Shown in pieces: positions 23,201 to 33,524 of a stretch of 64,000 nucleotides of DNA. A model generated the notes under the pieces. It saw only the letters and a list, made by a program, of their open reading frames with translations, did not search any database and was not told where the DNA came from. Position 1 is the stretch's first letter; the number at the start of each line of letters is the position of its first letter. This stretch comes from Erinaceus europaeus (lineage: Eukaryota > Chordata > Mammalia > Eulipotyphla > Erinaceidae): positions 82,501 through 146,500 of the forward strand of contig NW_026647251.1 of assembly GCF_950295315.1 (NCBI RefSeq), in the 5' to 3' direction. The position numbers were made by a program, and so were the translations under genes.

Positions 23201-26200
23201 TTTTTTTTTAAGTCTCCAAGGTTATAGCTGGGACTAAGTACCAGCATTAAAATTCTACTGCTCCTGGAATCGGTATTTTTTTCTCCATTTTACTGGATAG
23301 GACAGACAGAAATTGAGAGTGGGGAGGAGAGAGACAACCGCAGACCTTCTTTGTTGCTAGTGAAGCAATCCACCTACAACTAGGGAGTCAGTGCCTTGAA
23401 CCCGAGTCCTTGCGCTGGTCCTTGTGTTTAATACTACATGTGCTGAACCAGGTGTGCCACTGCCTGGCCCTCCAAAGACATTCTCTTGCCTACATTTTCA
23501 CTAGTGACTGAATAATGGTTAATAAGCTCACATAAATATAGGGGTATATTTCCATGCTCACCCCACTCCAAAGCTTTGTGTCTCCCATAACAAATAACTC
23601 CATAGTTCTCATAAACATTGAGATAATTTGACACTTAAATTTGGGGGGTAGAATGAATGTGATTATGCTTAGTGAAGTGAGGAGGTGAAAGCTATTAGGT
23701 GGCTTCACACATTTATAGAATATAGAGAAATGAGTCATGTGAACTTGAGCATAGAAACTTTGAATATCTGTCTCAAATGTGTTGATTGACTTCTCTCACT
23801 GAGTTAGGATCCTTAGTCATTATGAGCTCAGGTAGTTCTTCTTCCCTGTTTTCTGTATTGTTCTCATGAGATCTGCTTACAGATATATTAGACCCTTTGA
23901 TAATGCATGCAGGTTCCTTGGGCACTGTGTGCTCTTTGTTCAATTCTCTATCGCCTTTATGGTGGAATGATTTATACTGATCTATTATAAAACCAATTCC
24001 TCCTTCCACTCTTGTCTCCACTAGCAACTTAGTGTGTCAAGAATATGCCTTCCATGCACCTGTTTGAGTTCACAGATTATAAAGTGTAAGGACCTGGGTA
24101 CCAGCACTCTTCCCCACCTGCAGGGAAAAAGCTTTGTGAGTGGTGAAGCAGAGAGGCAATTCTCCCTCTCTTTCCCCCCCTCTCCTCCCCCTCTCTTTTA
24201 CCCCATACCTCTCTTATTTCTGGATGTCTCTAATAAACTAAATTAAATTAAATAAAATTAAATAAAGAATAAGCCTTTCCAGCTGGGTGGTTAACACAGT
24301 GGGTTGAACACACAAGTCCTCATCTACAGTGACCCAGAGGGTAGACATCACAAGCCTGGAAGCAGTCATGAAGGTGTCTCTCTCTGTCTCTTCTCTCTCT
24401 CTCAGTCCCCCTCCTCTCTCAATTTCTCTCTGTCTTATCAAATAAAATAGAAAGGAAAAAATGACCACTGGCAGTGGTGCCTGCCAAAGCTCCAGTAATA
24501 ATGCTGGTGGGACTAAATAAGGACTGAATATATGTGACTTTCAGATATTTTTTAAGCTACTAAATGATTGGTTTTAAATTACTTCAATTTCTTCGCTAAT
24601 TTTTATCCATCATGAACATATTTCTGTTTATATCATGTCAATAGGTGGAGTAGAAGTTTGTGGTTTTTTTCTTTTTTCTTTTGCATAATTTGAGCATCTG
24701 CATCATGTCAGGGTTGGCCTTCACTCTGCAGCATTGATGACACTTTCTTGCTTCTTCATATACCAGGCAATGCTTCTCATCACGTTGGGGGAATTGTGGG
24801 TTTTTTCTTTCCAATAATTTGATTAGATAGTTGACTTTTTTTTACATTTTTTAAATTTTTAAAAATATTTATTTATTCCTTTTGTTGCTCTTGTTATATG
24901 TCTGTAGTTATGATTGATGTTGTCATCGTAATTGGATAGGACAGAGAGAAATGGGGAGAGGAGGGAAAGACAGAGAGGGGGAAAGAAAGATAGACACCTG
25001 CATACCTGCTTCACTGCTTGTGAAGTGACTCCTCTCCAGGTGGGAGACCGAGACTTGAGTCGGGATCCTTACACCAGTCCTTGTGCTTTGTGCAATGTGT
25101 ACTTAACCTGCGACGCTAAGGCCAGACTCCCAAGATAGTTGACACTTAAAATTACAAATTACTCACTCAACTGGGAGTTACCTGTGTGTATATCCTGAGC
25201 CTAGAGAGCAAGCAGGAAGAAATCCACATATCCTTGTCAACACACTTCTGAACATGCACTGAAAACCCAAGGAATCACTAAACTCTAGTGTCAACTCTAA
25301 ACCACAGTCACCCCCAGGGTTCAAGTCGCTTTGGTGCTGGACACAGGGTTCTCTCTCTCTCTCTCTGGGGAAACAGAGCAGCTAGGAAATGTGTTCTTCC
25401 AGAGCTCACTCCCAAGGTTTATTGTAACCCTGACTTCTTTCTCTCCCAGGACTCTGAGGAAGATGATCAGGGACCTGTGAGTTTCAGAATGGAAGAAACC
25501 ACAGAGCCACCTGCAGATGAGTGCCAGGGCAATCTGAGAAGAGGCTAACTGGAGTGAGACATTAACTGCAAAGACTCAGAGTAAATGGTTTCCAGCTTCG
25601 CTTCAATACCTTCTGACAGGGAATAGCTCAGGTAACAGGTATCCGTGCATTCAGTAGACAGCTCACTGCCTCTGTAACAGGCTCTAGGGGCAGTCCTTGC
25701 TTCTCTACTTCTTTCTCTGTGGCAGATTGGGCTGCTCTGTAGAGCTCTTCCTCATGAGGAATTCATGGCATTCCAGGCACAGGAATGTATAAGAGCATCT
25801 TCCTCTTTATTTTGTCAACACTTTTCTTGGGCACATGTGAGTGCCTGGTCTCCTGTCAGATTCAGGGATACAGAGACACAGAGACACAGCCTTCTTAGCA
25901 AAGAAGGTCCAGGAGAAGGTCCGTGTGTCATATTCTACATGAGGTGAGTCTCTTCATGGTCAGCCTGGACCTAGACTGAGGTTTCTCTCCATCTAGATGG
26001 CAAACATCTGCAGGAGCATGAAGTGGGCCAAATGCCGGCCACTGAGGAGTTTCCACTTGAAGTCGATGACTCCCCCAGCCTGGAATGTGGAGACCATCAG
26101 GGTAGAGGGGACACCCTGGGTGCCTGTAAATGCCCTCCTGAAACAAGCTCATGACCCTGAAAACCAATCCCATTGGGGGACACAGGATTGGCAGGAACCC

Positions 26201-27433
26201 AGTAGCCCCCAGAAACCATGCACGTCTCCCTGAAAAACACAGCTCCCTTGCCATGCTGTGGGCACACTATGTGGTCATGATGGGCTCATCAGGGCACCTC
26301 AGCCTGAACCTATGCTTGGATTTCTCTCCTCACAGACTGTGACTACCACTGTGAAAATGGAATGGCACCACCGCCCGTGACTGAGGACCTGTCACAGGAA
26401 CAGGAAGACTCCAGCTCGGCTTCCAGCCACCAGGAGTCCTTCCTTTTGGAGCAGCTACTAGAGGACACCCCAGGTCAGCTCCTCCTCAAGCCCAGGTCCC
26501 CAGGTCAGGTCAGCAGGGGAGAGGGGAACTGCACCCTTTGCTGCAAGTGCCACCTCTCTGGCCATCTATCCCCTCCTGAAAACAAGCTCAGGACACTGAA
26601 AACCAAACTCCCTGGGGAAATGGGACCAGAATATACACCAGAATTAACAATGACCCAGCATGATACTTCCAGTGTCAAGTTTACAGAAACCTCTTAAGTT
26701 CTCAATTAAAAAGCCAACTCCAGTTCCACAACTTCAAACTCAGTAAAAATTAGGGAGTCCTGTTCTCCTGTCTCAACTCCTCATTAAACATTTTCCTGCT
26801 GACATGCAGGACTCGTCTCCTAGATTTAAGCCTGGGTTTGCTCTCCCCATCAGTCCCTCTGCAATGGTGTCAGTGAGATAGTGGACCCTTGGCCCCTTGG
26901 TTCTCTGATTCCTTCATCCTCTCACTGCCTCTGCTCTGCTGCCTGGGGTGCCTCCTTTGTCCATTGCTAAACCCACTGCTATGTTCACAGGACTCTGTGC
27001 TGGAGGTGACTCTACCTGGACCCTGGGCAGCTCTGTTGGCAGAGGCCACCAGAAGAGCATCTTGGTGGCTGTGGACCAGAGGGGTAACACTGTCACCACC
27101 CTCCATGTTGTGGAAAGCATCTGGCAGAGCTCCGTGTCCACCCATCTGCACGGGGCCCTCTCATGGCTGCCTCTGCTGGACCTCACCGCCTCTGAGCCCA
27201 GGGTTGACTATCTGATGGGCTATGGGGACAGGGCCACCCACAAGGTGTCACTCTACAACTATGCCCTGGGCAACCCCATCATCCCTGTGAACCTGGCAGT
27301 GGAGGATATCAGGGACTGTGTCCATCTGGTCCACCAGAAGGAGAAGGCCACCTGCACTCAGTTCTCCTGCCTCATGGCAGTGCTGTGCACCCACAACCAC
27401 ACAGAGCTTAATGAGGAGGAGAGCGAGGAGTGA
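17202..27433 (+). CDS. Copy A: nine-exon gene for an ARHGAP20-like PH-domain protein (spliced; introns included in span)
   Basis: Inferred exons are 17202-17266, 18422-18580, 21018-21164, 21634-21675, 22355-22421, 25450-25476, 25975-26101, 26336-26473 and 26991-27433. They total 1,215 nt with no internal stop, and the phase matches at every junction. Residues about 25-137 look like a pleckstrin-homology fold: a basic WQKRQ-ILYSN-LLISN strand pair, an IKYW-PLLDIWV segment, SLVLGWADRSFVVSF, and a closing MEQWYKELC helix. The spacing resembles the PH domain of the ARHGAP20 family. No RA or RhoGAP domain follows. The rest is an acidic, Ser-rich linker (about 138-257) and a C-terminal exon I do not recognise. 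PH domains usually bind phosphoinositides or protein partners at membranes. Function here is unknown. The exon 6/7 junction is the weakest part of the model. Confidence 0.72.
17955..18170 (-). mobile_element. L1-type 3' tail, minus strand (copy A)
   Basis: Begins with poly-T, then ATTGGGGGTCATTGATAATT. The same insertion sits at 55,140-55,315 in copy B, so it predates the duplication. Confidence 0.5.
18422..18580 (+). CDS. Copy A exon 2 (PH domain, first strands)
   Basis: The acceptor is tgtgttgcag and the donor is gtgcgt; the length is 159 nt. It encodes an acidic lead-in, PRGRILLFGPAKF, then KWQKRQMILYSNMLLISNTK, which looks like the beta1-beta3 region of a PH domain with the typical basic residues. 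Copy B has an exon of identical length at 55581-55739 with mostly conservative changes. Confidence 0.75.
19300..19640 (-). mobile_element. L1-type 3' tail, minus strand
   Basis: The reverse complement carries the GATGATCTCAC-like block and A-rich tail of L1 ends. The following 19,660-20,000 resembles 34,260-34,620 and may be more of the same 3' UTR. Confidence 0.5.
20222..20502 (+). mobile_element. SINE shared by both duplication copies
   Basis: Head GACTGGGTGGCTGGCTGGTG; counterpart at 56,672-56,952. Confidence 0.65.
21018..21164 (+). CDS. Copy A exon 3 (PH domain core)
   Basis: The acceptor is ccctctccag and the donor is gtaaga; the length is 147 nt. It encodes FRIKYWVPLLDIWVAP followed by a basic loop and SLVLGWADRSFVVSF. 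The LGW...F.V.F strand is the part that most resembles ARHGAP20-family PH domains. The phase (AA|G to AA|A) matches both neighbours. Confidence 0.75.
21325..21417 (-). mobile_element. SINE head fragment, shared
   Basis: GGTGGGGACCAGGGGCTTGA; counterpart at 57,755-57,845. It lies in intron 3. Confidence 0.6.
21634..21675 (+). CDS. Copy A exon 4 (PH C-terminal helix)
   Basis: A 42-nt exon after a good polypyrimidine tract (ttctcctcttggatttcag). It encodes SAERMEQWYKELC, a typical closing helix of a PH domain with the conserved Trp. The donor is gtatgc. The homologous exon in copy B has a GC donor. Confidence 0.72.
21720..21868 (-). mobile_element. Short-type SINE, shared
   Basis: CAGTCTGGTACATGTGCTTC in intron 4; counterpart at 58,235-58,371. 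Confidence 0.7.
22355..22421 (+). CDS. Copy A exon 5 (acidic helix segment)
   Basis: The exon lies between ...cttgattag and gtaagt. It encodes NIYSENMDYVDAMLEYAEDD, an acidic, probably helical or disordered segment. It ends in phase 0. The copy B counterpart is one codon shorter and strongly diverged in sequence, with the same splice sites and phase, which supports the exon call. Confidence 0.62.
22872..23130 (+). mobile_element. tRNA-derived SINE
   Basis: GTGTGGGGAGAGACAGTGGT head, TGGGTTCAAGTCCCTGG B box, ends near GTGGCAATATAG. It lies in intron 5 just beyond the duplication. Confidence 0.65.
23205..23472 (-). mobile_element. tRNA-derived SINE, long type
   Basis: From AGTCTCCAAGGTTATAGCTG to GGTGTGCCACTGCCTGGCCC, in intron 5. 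Confidence 0.7.
24040..24515 (+). mobile_element. Two SINEs in tandem
   Basis: 24,040-24,250 ends in an (AAATT)n-like tail. 24,277-24,515 starts GCTGGGTGGTTAACACAGTG and ends AATAATGCTGGTGGGACTA. Both are in intron 5. Confidence 0.65.
24850..25132 (-). mobile_element. tRNA-derived SINE, long type
   Basis: TTTTGTTGCTCTTGTTATAT to GCGACGCTAAGGCCAGACTC, in intron 5. Confidence 0.75.
25450..25476 (+). CDS. Copy A exon 6 (27-nt micro-exon, acidic)
   Basis: Acceptor ttctctcccag and donor gtgagt bound DSEEDDQGP in phase 0. The frame stays open beyond the donor to 25548, so a longer version is possible. Both splice sites look good. A weaker donor at 25480/25481 would also restore frame with the stronger exon 7 acceptor at 25997. 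Confidence 0.5.
25975..26101 (+). CDS. Copy A exon 7 (acidic linker; 5' boundary uncertain)
   Basis: The coding frame runs DGKHLQEHEVGQMPATEEFP... and ends one base into a codon before gtagag, which matches exon 8. Two acceptors are possible. The one before 25975 keeps frame with exon 6 but has a weak pyrimidine tract. The one before 25997 (tttctctccatctag) is stronger but needs a one-base-phase donor upstream. Joining the strong donor at 25476 directly to 25997 gives a frame that stops early in exon 8. Confidence 0.48.
26336..26473 (+). CDS. Copy A exon 8 (Glu/Ser-rich linker)
   Basis: Acceptor ctctcctcacag, donor gtcagc, 138 nt. It encodes a Cys/His-containing start, then a Pro and Glu/Ser-rich stretch (PPPVTEDLSQEQEDSSSASS) and ESFLLEQLLEDTP. 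It is probably disordered with a short amphipathic helix. It ends in phase 1, matching exon 9. Confidence 0.6.
26991..27433 (+). CDS. Copy A terminal exon 9 (C-terminal domain of unknown family, stop TGA)
   Basis: Acceptor ctatgttcacag and 443 nt to TGA at 27431-27433. The frame fixed by exon 8 encodes GRGHQKSILVAVDQRGNTVT..., a mixed alpha/beta-looking stretch with DYLMGYGDRATHKVSLYNYA, and a Glu-rich end (EEESEE). I do not recognise the family. The two other forward frames are also open for 220-280 nt, reflecting GC-rich composition, but only this frame matches the upstream phase. No clear AATAAA is visible close downstream. Confidence 0.6.
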
Positions 27434-27769
27434 GACCCTCCATCCTGGTCCCTGTTCTGCTAGAGGTAGGCGCCTTCTTCCTGACTGATGCCAGTGGTAC
27501 AAAGGTGACCAGGCTCCTGGACACTCCTCATCTACACCATGATTCTGGGTGAGCCTAGGCCATGTGAGATTAGTCTAGCAACCAGTCTGTGTGAGACACA
27601 TGGTGTTCTGGTTGTTTAAAACAGGACAAGAGAATCACATCCCAACAATGGCAGGACTTCATTCTTCTGGCAGCACAGTCTGGGAGAAGGCTGCAGAAAT
27701 TTGCTGTATTGTGTTAAAAGGAAAGGTTTCTACTCTGTGCTGACTAGGTTTTAATATATTTAACTCTTT

Positions 27770-27975
27770 TGTTAATGATTCAATTTACCTAATGGCTAGA
27801 GACAGTAATTAAAATGGGCGGGAGAGACAGAGAAGGAGAGAAGGAGAGACACCTACAGCTCTGCTTTCCAGCTCCTGAAGCTTTCCTTTTCTGCAGGTGG
27901 GTACAGGCATATTAACCCAGGACCTTACTCACTGTGGCATGTGTGCTCACCAGGTGGGCACCACACAGCCCCTTG
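27770..27975 (-). mobile_element. SINE in the 3' flank of copy A
   Basis: CTAGAGACAGTAATTAAAAT to GTGGGCACCACACAGCCCC. It may fall inside the 3' UTR of the PH-domain gene. Confidence 0.65.
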
Positions 27976-28518
27976 ATGCATTTATCTCCTTGGAGAAATT
28001 TTCTCCTGGGATAATACATTTCTTCAGGAATCAAGAGGAAGCTACTATCTAAGAATGTGACTTATCTAAGACAGCTCTCTGTGTTTCATTTCAGGCATGA
28101 CAATAAGACAGCCTCCTAATTTCAAGCTGGGAGAGTGACACCTACAGAAAGGCGCAGTGATGGACCATCTCAGACCTCTCTGTGCGGGGTCCAGGCAGCT
28201 CCCTGTCTACACCGTGCTCAGCTGCTAAGGAGCTCAGGGCTCCTCTCAGCACCTTGTTGGGGGCTCCCCTGGCAGGTCTGCAATCAGTGACGCCACCTGG
28301 GTGTCTGCTGGAATGCCTACAGCCATCCTTCCCCTTCCTAGAACTGACCCTTTCTTTTTCCTAGTAGTATGATATACAATATACAATTGAGAACAATTAT
28401 ATTCTAATACTTTGCAGGATTTTGAATTGTTCCTCAGTCCTGCCATCTATGTGTAAACTTCCTGGTGGAAGACATGAAGCCCTCTGACTAAGACTGTTCT
28501 TTTAAACGTTTTGTCTAG

Positions 28519-29170
28519 TGGGTGGTAACGAGCAAAATCAAACCACCATCCACTGCAAGGAAGCAAAAGCAAAAGATCTTTATTCACGAACTCGAGTTTT
28601 GGCCAAGTGGCAGCTAGTAACAGCCTACCAGCTAGACCCCGAACCGGGCTCAAAAAACACAATTTATAGGAATTCAAAATACACTCAGGGAGGGGGAACA
28701 CACCATCTTAACAATCTATATCCAATTACATCATATGGAAAGCGCGGAATCCAATTATTTCAAACCAAGCAAAAAGCGGGATCCATTCAAAGCAAAGCGC
28801 GGGCAAATTTTAAACCTTGCAAAACCACACAACCAATGGGACTTAACCAGGGTCTAGGTCCCCACGTTCCCCTACCATCTGGCCATACCATCTGGAGACC
28901 AGTATACCTCTAATCTGTGCAAAGGTCCTCATAAGGCTAGCCCTCATGCAGAACTCTGCAAAAACACCCGATGGCCTCCACTGATTAGTCCTGTTTTTCA
29001 AAGGGAAAAGGGCAAGAGACTTTTCACTCCACTCAGCAAACAACTTAACTTCTAAGAGAAAAGTGGAACTTAAAACTTAAGACCTAAAACTAAAATGGGA
29101 ACTTAAAATCTACTTAGATGCATCTCAGAGAGGGGTTTTTTATTGTAACCGCTTGTTACCGCCTGTCACA
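28519..29170 (-). mobile_element. ERV 3' LTR (~650 bp)
   Basis: The minus-strand start is TGTGACAGGCGG directly after a purine tract (AGTGGGGAA). It contains a CCAAT-type box (about 28,830), a TATA box CCTATAAATT (about 28,665-28,674) and AATAAA (about 28,579). The far end is taken as ...ACCACCCA at 28519. This boundary is uncertain by some tens of bases because no second LTR is available for comparison. Confidence 0.75.
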
Positions 29171-29920
29171 TTCCCCACTAGTCTTAGCTGACAATCAAAT
29201 CCTTGATTTTCCGGATCATAGAGACCAGAGTAATAATTGGTTTCAGAGGTCCGATAGGGTTCTAGGTACATGGTAGCACTTGCAACTGGATAGTAAAATA
29301 TGCACCGGGGTCCTTCCTGGTAAATATCAATCGGACGCCCCACACCCTTCCCTTTACCCAAAGGTCAGTCTCATACCAAGTCTTAACTTTTACCTCCACA
29401 GGGTTACACTCTCATGTAGAGCTGCAGATGGGGGTGGTCGGATAGCTCACCCTTGAGAATATTATGTGATTGTCATTGTTCATCTCAGAGGATATAGTCA
29501 AACATTCTCCCCACTGGCCACAAAAGAAGTGGGATTCTCCCTGGCATTTGGTGTCCTGAACCCAGTCCTCTTTGGGGCAGACATAGAAGGGTAGCTTCTG
29601 AAGGCAGGTCTCTCAGTCGATGGTGTCACACCCTCCATTATTCGTAATTCCCCATTGACTGGTCCAGTTCCTCCCTTTCCGGACAAGGGGCCATTTCTGC
29701 GCGTCCCAGTCTGCTCCAAACAGGTCACATAGGTCAAAAGTGAGTATCGGTTGTCCTGCAGTTGGCTGGAAGGCCACCACCTTTCCATTCTCATTCACCA
29801 CCTTCCATACATACAGAGAGGACACTTGAGAACTCCAGCCAAAGCAAAGCAGGAGCACCAGGACTAGCCCGAGACCAGTCGGATCTTCATTTGGTCCGCG
29901 GTAGACACAGCGTGCCATCC
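29171..29920 (-). pseudogene. env: ERV env remnant (surface subunit N-terminal part only)
   Basis: It starts near 29917 overlapping the integrase end, as usual in gammaretroviruses. A hydrophobic leader (GLGLVLVLLLCFGW) is followed by a Trp/Cys-containing SU-like stretch that passes through frame changes to about 29,171. No fusion peptide, immunosuppressive segment or transmembrane subunit is present before the LTR, so the 3' part of env is deleted. Confidence 0.75.
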
Positions 29921-30021
29921 TCTCCGGCCATCTGCCTCTGGGGGGTCCACAGCAAACTTGTCCAAGCGTGTGTGGTGAATCCAACGTCGCTTCCCAGCGA
30001 CCTTTGCAGTGGTTGGTGTGC

Positions 30022-31925
30022 TTAGGACCACGGTGCACGGTCCTTCCCACCGGGCCTCAAGATGATCAGGATGCAACTTCTCCACCAACACGGAATCACC
30101 AGGCTCGAACAAGGGGGGCCGATCCGGTCCTGGCCTTCCTCCCTCTGGGTTCCAGGCTTCACGTTCCAGATGGCGAGGCTGGCCTTTCTTTGCCCCACCT
30201 GCAAAGCCTGTAGGGACTCTAGGAAATTACCTCGTGCCACCTCGGCCAATTTCTCGGCCCCTACCCTGGGCACAAGAGTAGGCAATTTGTCATACATAAT
30301 TGCAAATGGGGTAAATCCAGAAACATATGGGGTATTTATATTTTTTAACAATGCAAAGGTTAAAAGGGAAACCCAGTTCCCGCCAGCCTCTATTTTTAAT
30401 TTTGTTAAACTTTCCTTAAGTGTCCTATTCGTTTCTACTTGCCCTGAGCTCTGGGGGCGATAAATGCAATGCAGTTTCCATTTAATTTGCCAAGTTTCAG
30501 CCAATTGTTGGGTGACCTTGGCGATGAATGCCGGGCCACTGTCCGACCCCAGAGAATAAGGAAGTCCAAACCTTGGAATAATTTCAAAGACCAATTGCTT
30601 TACTACTACCTGGGAAGTCTCTTTCCTAGTGGGGAAGGCTTCAGCCCATCCTGAAAAAGTGTCTACCATGACTAAGAGATACTTAGAGCCTCCTGGAGCC
30701 TCAGGCATCTCAGTGAAGTCCAATTCCCAGTGCTCTCCGGGTTCCTCCCCTTGCCACCGGGTTCCAGATCCCTTAACCTGGACGGGGCTGGCATTGACCC
30801 TGGCACATGTGGCACAGTGGCTTGCCACACTTCGGGAGATCCTATGTAAACCTACTATCAAATAAAATTTATTGATTAATTCAGCCAGTTTGTCTCCCCC
30901 GGTATGAGTGCTTCCATGTGCCAGCGTTACCACCTGTGTTCCCAATTGTTGGGGAAGCAGAATCCTCTCTTCAGGGAGGATGATCCATCCATCTTCACTC
31001 GGTTTTCCTCCGAGCCTTTTACCCAATTCTTCCTCTTGTCCTGAATATCCTGGTTTCCATTCTTTTAGTATCTCCTCTGGCGAGGACACCACTAGCTGAG
31101 CATGGGTCCCCACTAGTCTTTGGGCTGCCTCCCGAGCGGTTTTATCAGCGAACTGATTACCCCGCGCAACATCAGAGTCATCTTTTTTTGGTGCCCTTTG
31201 CAGTGAATCACAGCAACCTTCTCCGGTCCCCATATAGCTGCCAGCAGGGCTAATATTTCTTGAGCATGCTTGATAGCTTTTCCCCCTGCAGTCAACAATC
31301 CCCTTTCTTGATATAGTGTCCCATGAACATGAACAGTGGCAAAGGCATACCTGCTGTCAGTGTACACATTTATCTTCTTCCCTGCTCCCCATTTGAGTGC
31401 TTGCGTGAGAGCTATCAGCTCTGCCTTTTGGGCTGAAGTCCCTTGTGGCAACGATGCAGCCCACAGGACCTTCTGGTTTGTGACTATGGCAGCCCCTGCA
31501 TACCGTACACTGTCCTGTGCATCCAGCAGTGGAACCTCCGTCAGATCAGCTCTCAGCGAGGTCAGGGTTTCCAGGATCTCTCCACGGTCATGGGTGACTT
31601 CCTCCTCCGCGTTGGGGAGCAGGGTGGCAGGATTCAAAGCCTCAGTCTGCTTAAAAGTGGTACAGGGCGGATCCAGTAACAGCACCTGGTAATGGGTGAC
31701 CTGAGAGTTAGTCATCCACCAGCCGGGGGGAGAGTGAAGTAGACTGGCCAGATTGTGGGTAGTTACAATCTCCAGAGTTTGTCCAAAAGTCAATTTAGTA
31801 GTCTTTTTCATCAGTAGGGCAGCGGCTGCTCTCCCCCTTCCGAGAGTTTTTCCCTGGGCTCCCAGGGGTTGAGGGAGCCCTGACCCTCCTAATCTAGGAC
31901 CAGGAGGGGCGCTTCTTCTTCTCTG
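30022..31925 (-). pseudogene. pol: ERV pol remnant: RT connection, RNase H, integrase
   Basis: After the gag TAG the frame stays open through a short Arg/Gly-rich stretch into the RT connection region (31811 on) and RNase H, marked by AELIALTQAL and VYTDSRYAF; the segment expected to hold the first catalytic Asp appears missing. A frame change near 31.15-31.2 kb leads to integrase: an HH-CC zinc region (HCATC) and DDE core residues in HWELDFTEM, LGSDSGPAF and QVETNRTLKE. The C-terminal integrase domain continues in another frame (30112-29864). Protease and the RT fingers/palm, including the YxDD region, are absent. Confidence 0.88.
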
Positions 31926-33387
31926 CTAGGCCCCTTCCCTTTTTCTCTGCTCTGGGCACTTATCCTTCCAGTGTCCTTCTTTTTTACAAAATGCACACTG
32001 ATCTTTTCCTAGGAACTTGGCCCTTCCTGCCTTCCTTGTTAGTCCCCAACCTTTTTCTCCTCCTGTTTCCCTTGCCAACAGGACCCAGGTCATCTTCTTA
32101 TGTAGTTCCACCGTGGTCTTCGCCGGGTCCTCCCTATTTTCAAAAACCTTCTGGGAAATTGCCAATAATTCAGAGAGAGATGTCCCTTGAAAACCCTCTA
32201 ACTTCTGCAGCTTCTTTCTAATATCTGTGGCGGATTCAGCTACGAAGTGGAGGATGACAGCCTGCACATTCTCGGTGGCTTTAGGATCTATGGGGGTCCA
32301 GGTTCGATACACCTGGTAAAGCCTCTCTAGGAAAGCAGTTGGGCTCTCATTCGCACCCTGTATACACTCGGTCACCTTAGACAAATTAGTAGGCTTTCGG
32401 CCTGCAGCCCGAATGCCTCTCAATACAGTCTGGTGGTACCTAGCAAGGGCTTCAGATCCGGCGCTTGTGTTGGGGTCCCACTTGGGGCGGGTCTGGGGGA
32501 ACACCTCCTCCACCATGTCCTGGTTTGTAGGTGGTTCTCCTCGGTGGTCCCGGACCTGTTCCTTTCCCTCCTGCTTAATTCTTTCCCTTTCCTCCATGGT
32601 GAACAAAGTATTTAACAGCTGCTGACAATCGACCCAAGTGGGTTGATGAGTATAAAAGATGGACTCCAGCAGGGTAGCCACTCCCTCTGGATCTGCTGAA
32701 AAAGGAGGATTCTGGTTCTTCCAGTTACACAAGTCAGAGGTGGTGAAAGGGACACACACCCTCAGCGGCCTCCCCCTGGCATCCGACTCCCCTGCCTCCC
32801 TTAAAGGAAAAGTTCCCGCTGGTGCTGTCCATAGGTCGTTCCCGCTCTGGTGTGGGGCGGACTTAAGAGACGCGACGGGACCCCAGATGTAGAATCTGGC
32901 TCAGGAGCAGTGGCCCTAAGGGAACCAGAATATGGAGTGGGATTTCCATTCCTCCATCTTCTCAGTCTTGGGGGAGTTTCAGGGAGAACAGGACAGGTGG
33001 GTCTCCTAAGAGTCCCATTTCTCCTGTCCCCCCGGGCTATGTACACTCCTGGCTTGCTTTTCTCATTGGGGTTCCTCTGACATTCCTGTAAATACTTAGG
33101 CTGGTCATGGATAATACCCATCCAGACTTTGATATATGGCATCTGATCCGGGTGCCCAGGGTCCCCGAAAATCACATCTTGCACAGCGGCACATGTTTCT
33201 CAATCCAGGCTTCCTTCCTCTGGCCAACCTACTCAAAAGGTGGGCCATTCTCTTGCACAAAACTTCCTCAATGTGAAGGCATCTACCTGAACCCTGAATC
33301 CAGAGGCCCTTCTGGAGAAATCTGGGAAATTTTTAATCAGATATTCCAAAGGGGTGAAGTGAGCTGGTTTTGGACAGCCTGTCCCAT
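31926..33387 (-). pseudogene. gag: ERV gag (MA start, CA, NC), broken
   Basis: An ATG at 33387 opens with MGQ, the usual gammaretroviral myristoylation start, but the frame breaks after about 16 codons. A middle frame (33184-32801) is Pro/Arg-rich, like the region between MA and CA. The 32759-31926 frame covers capsid, with a major-homology-like segment around SPTAFLERLYQVYRTW, and nucleocapsid with one CCHC knuckle (CAFCKKEGHWKDKC). It ends in TAG, the codon that gammaretroviruses read through to make Gag-Pol. Confidence 0.88.
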
Positions 33388-33524
33388 TTCCTTGTCAAAA
33401 TGGAAAAGTAAGAAAACAAACAAGGTAACACTGAACACGGCAGTCACGCCAAGGACCACCTTCACCCTTCCACTCACACGCTGGCCAGCACACAAAATGC
33501 TCTCATACGTTCTTTCACTCTCGG

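Larger units (their letters stand above)
28519..33520 (-). mobile_element. Endogenous gammaretrovirus-like provirus, 5'-truncated and internally deleted
   Basis: Read on the minus strand, the order is leader, gag, pol, env, LTR. The 5' LTR and primer-binding site are not visible because a + strand SINE begins at 33,525 where the leader stops. Protease and most of reverse transcriptase are missing, env is cut short, and several frameshifts are present. The element is therefore defective as read. It lies about 1 kb beyond copy A's stop codon in the opposite orientation. Confidence 0.9.

Noticed and set aside
23773..24027. 84-codon minus frame rich in Glu/Asn
   Set aside because: Could be an L1 relic or chance. 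No L1 ORF motif was recognised, so it is not annotated.
26889..27215. 108-codon alternative + frame over exon 9
   Set aside because: Phase does not match exon 8 and it stops inside the exon; it is a composition shadow.
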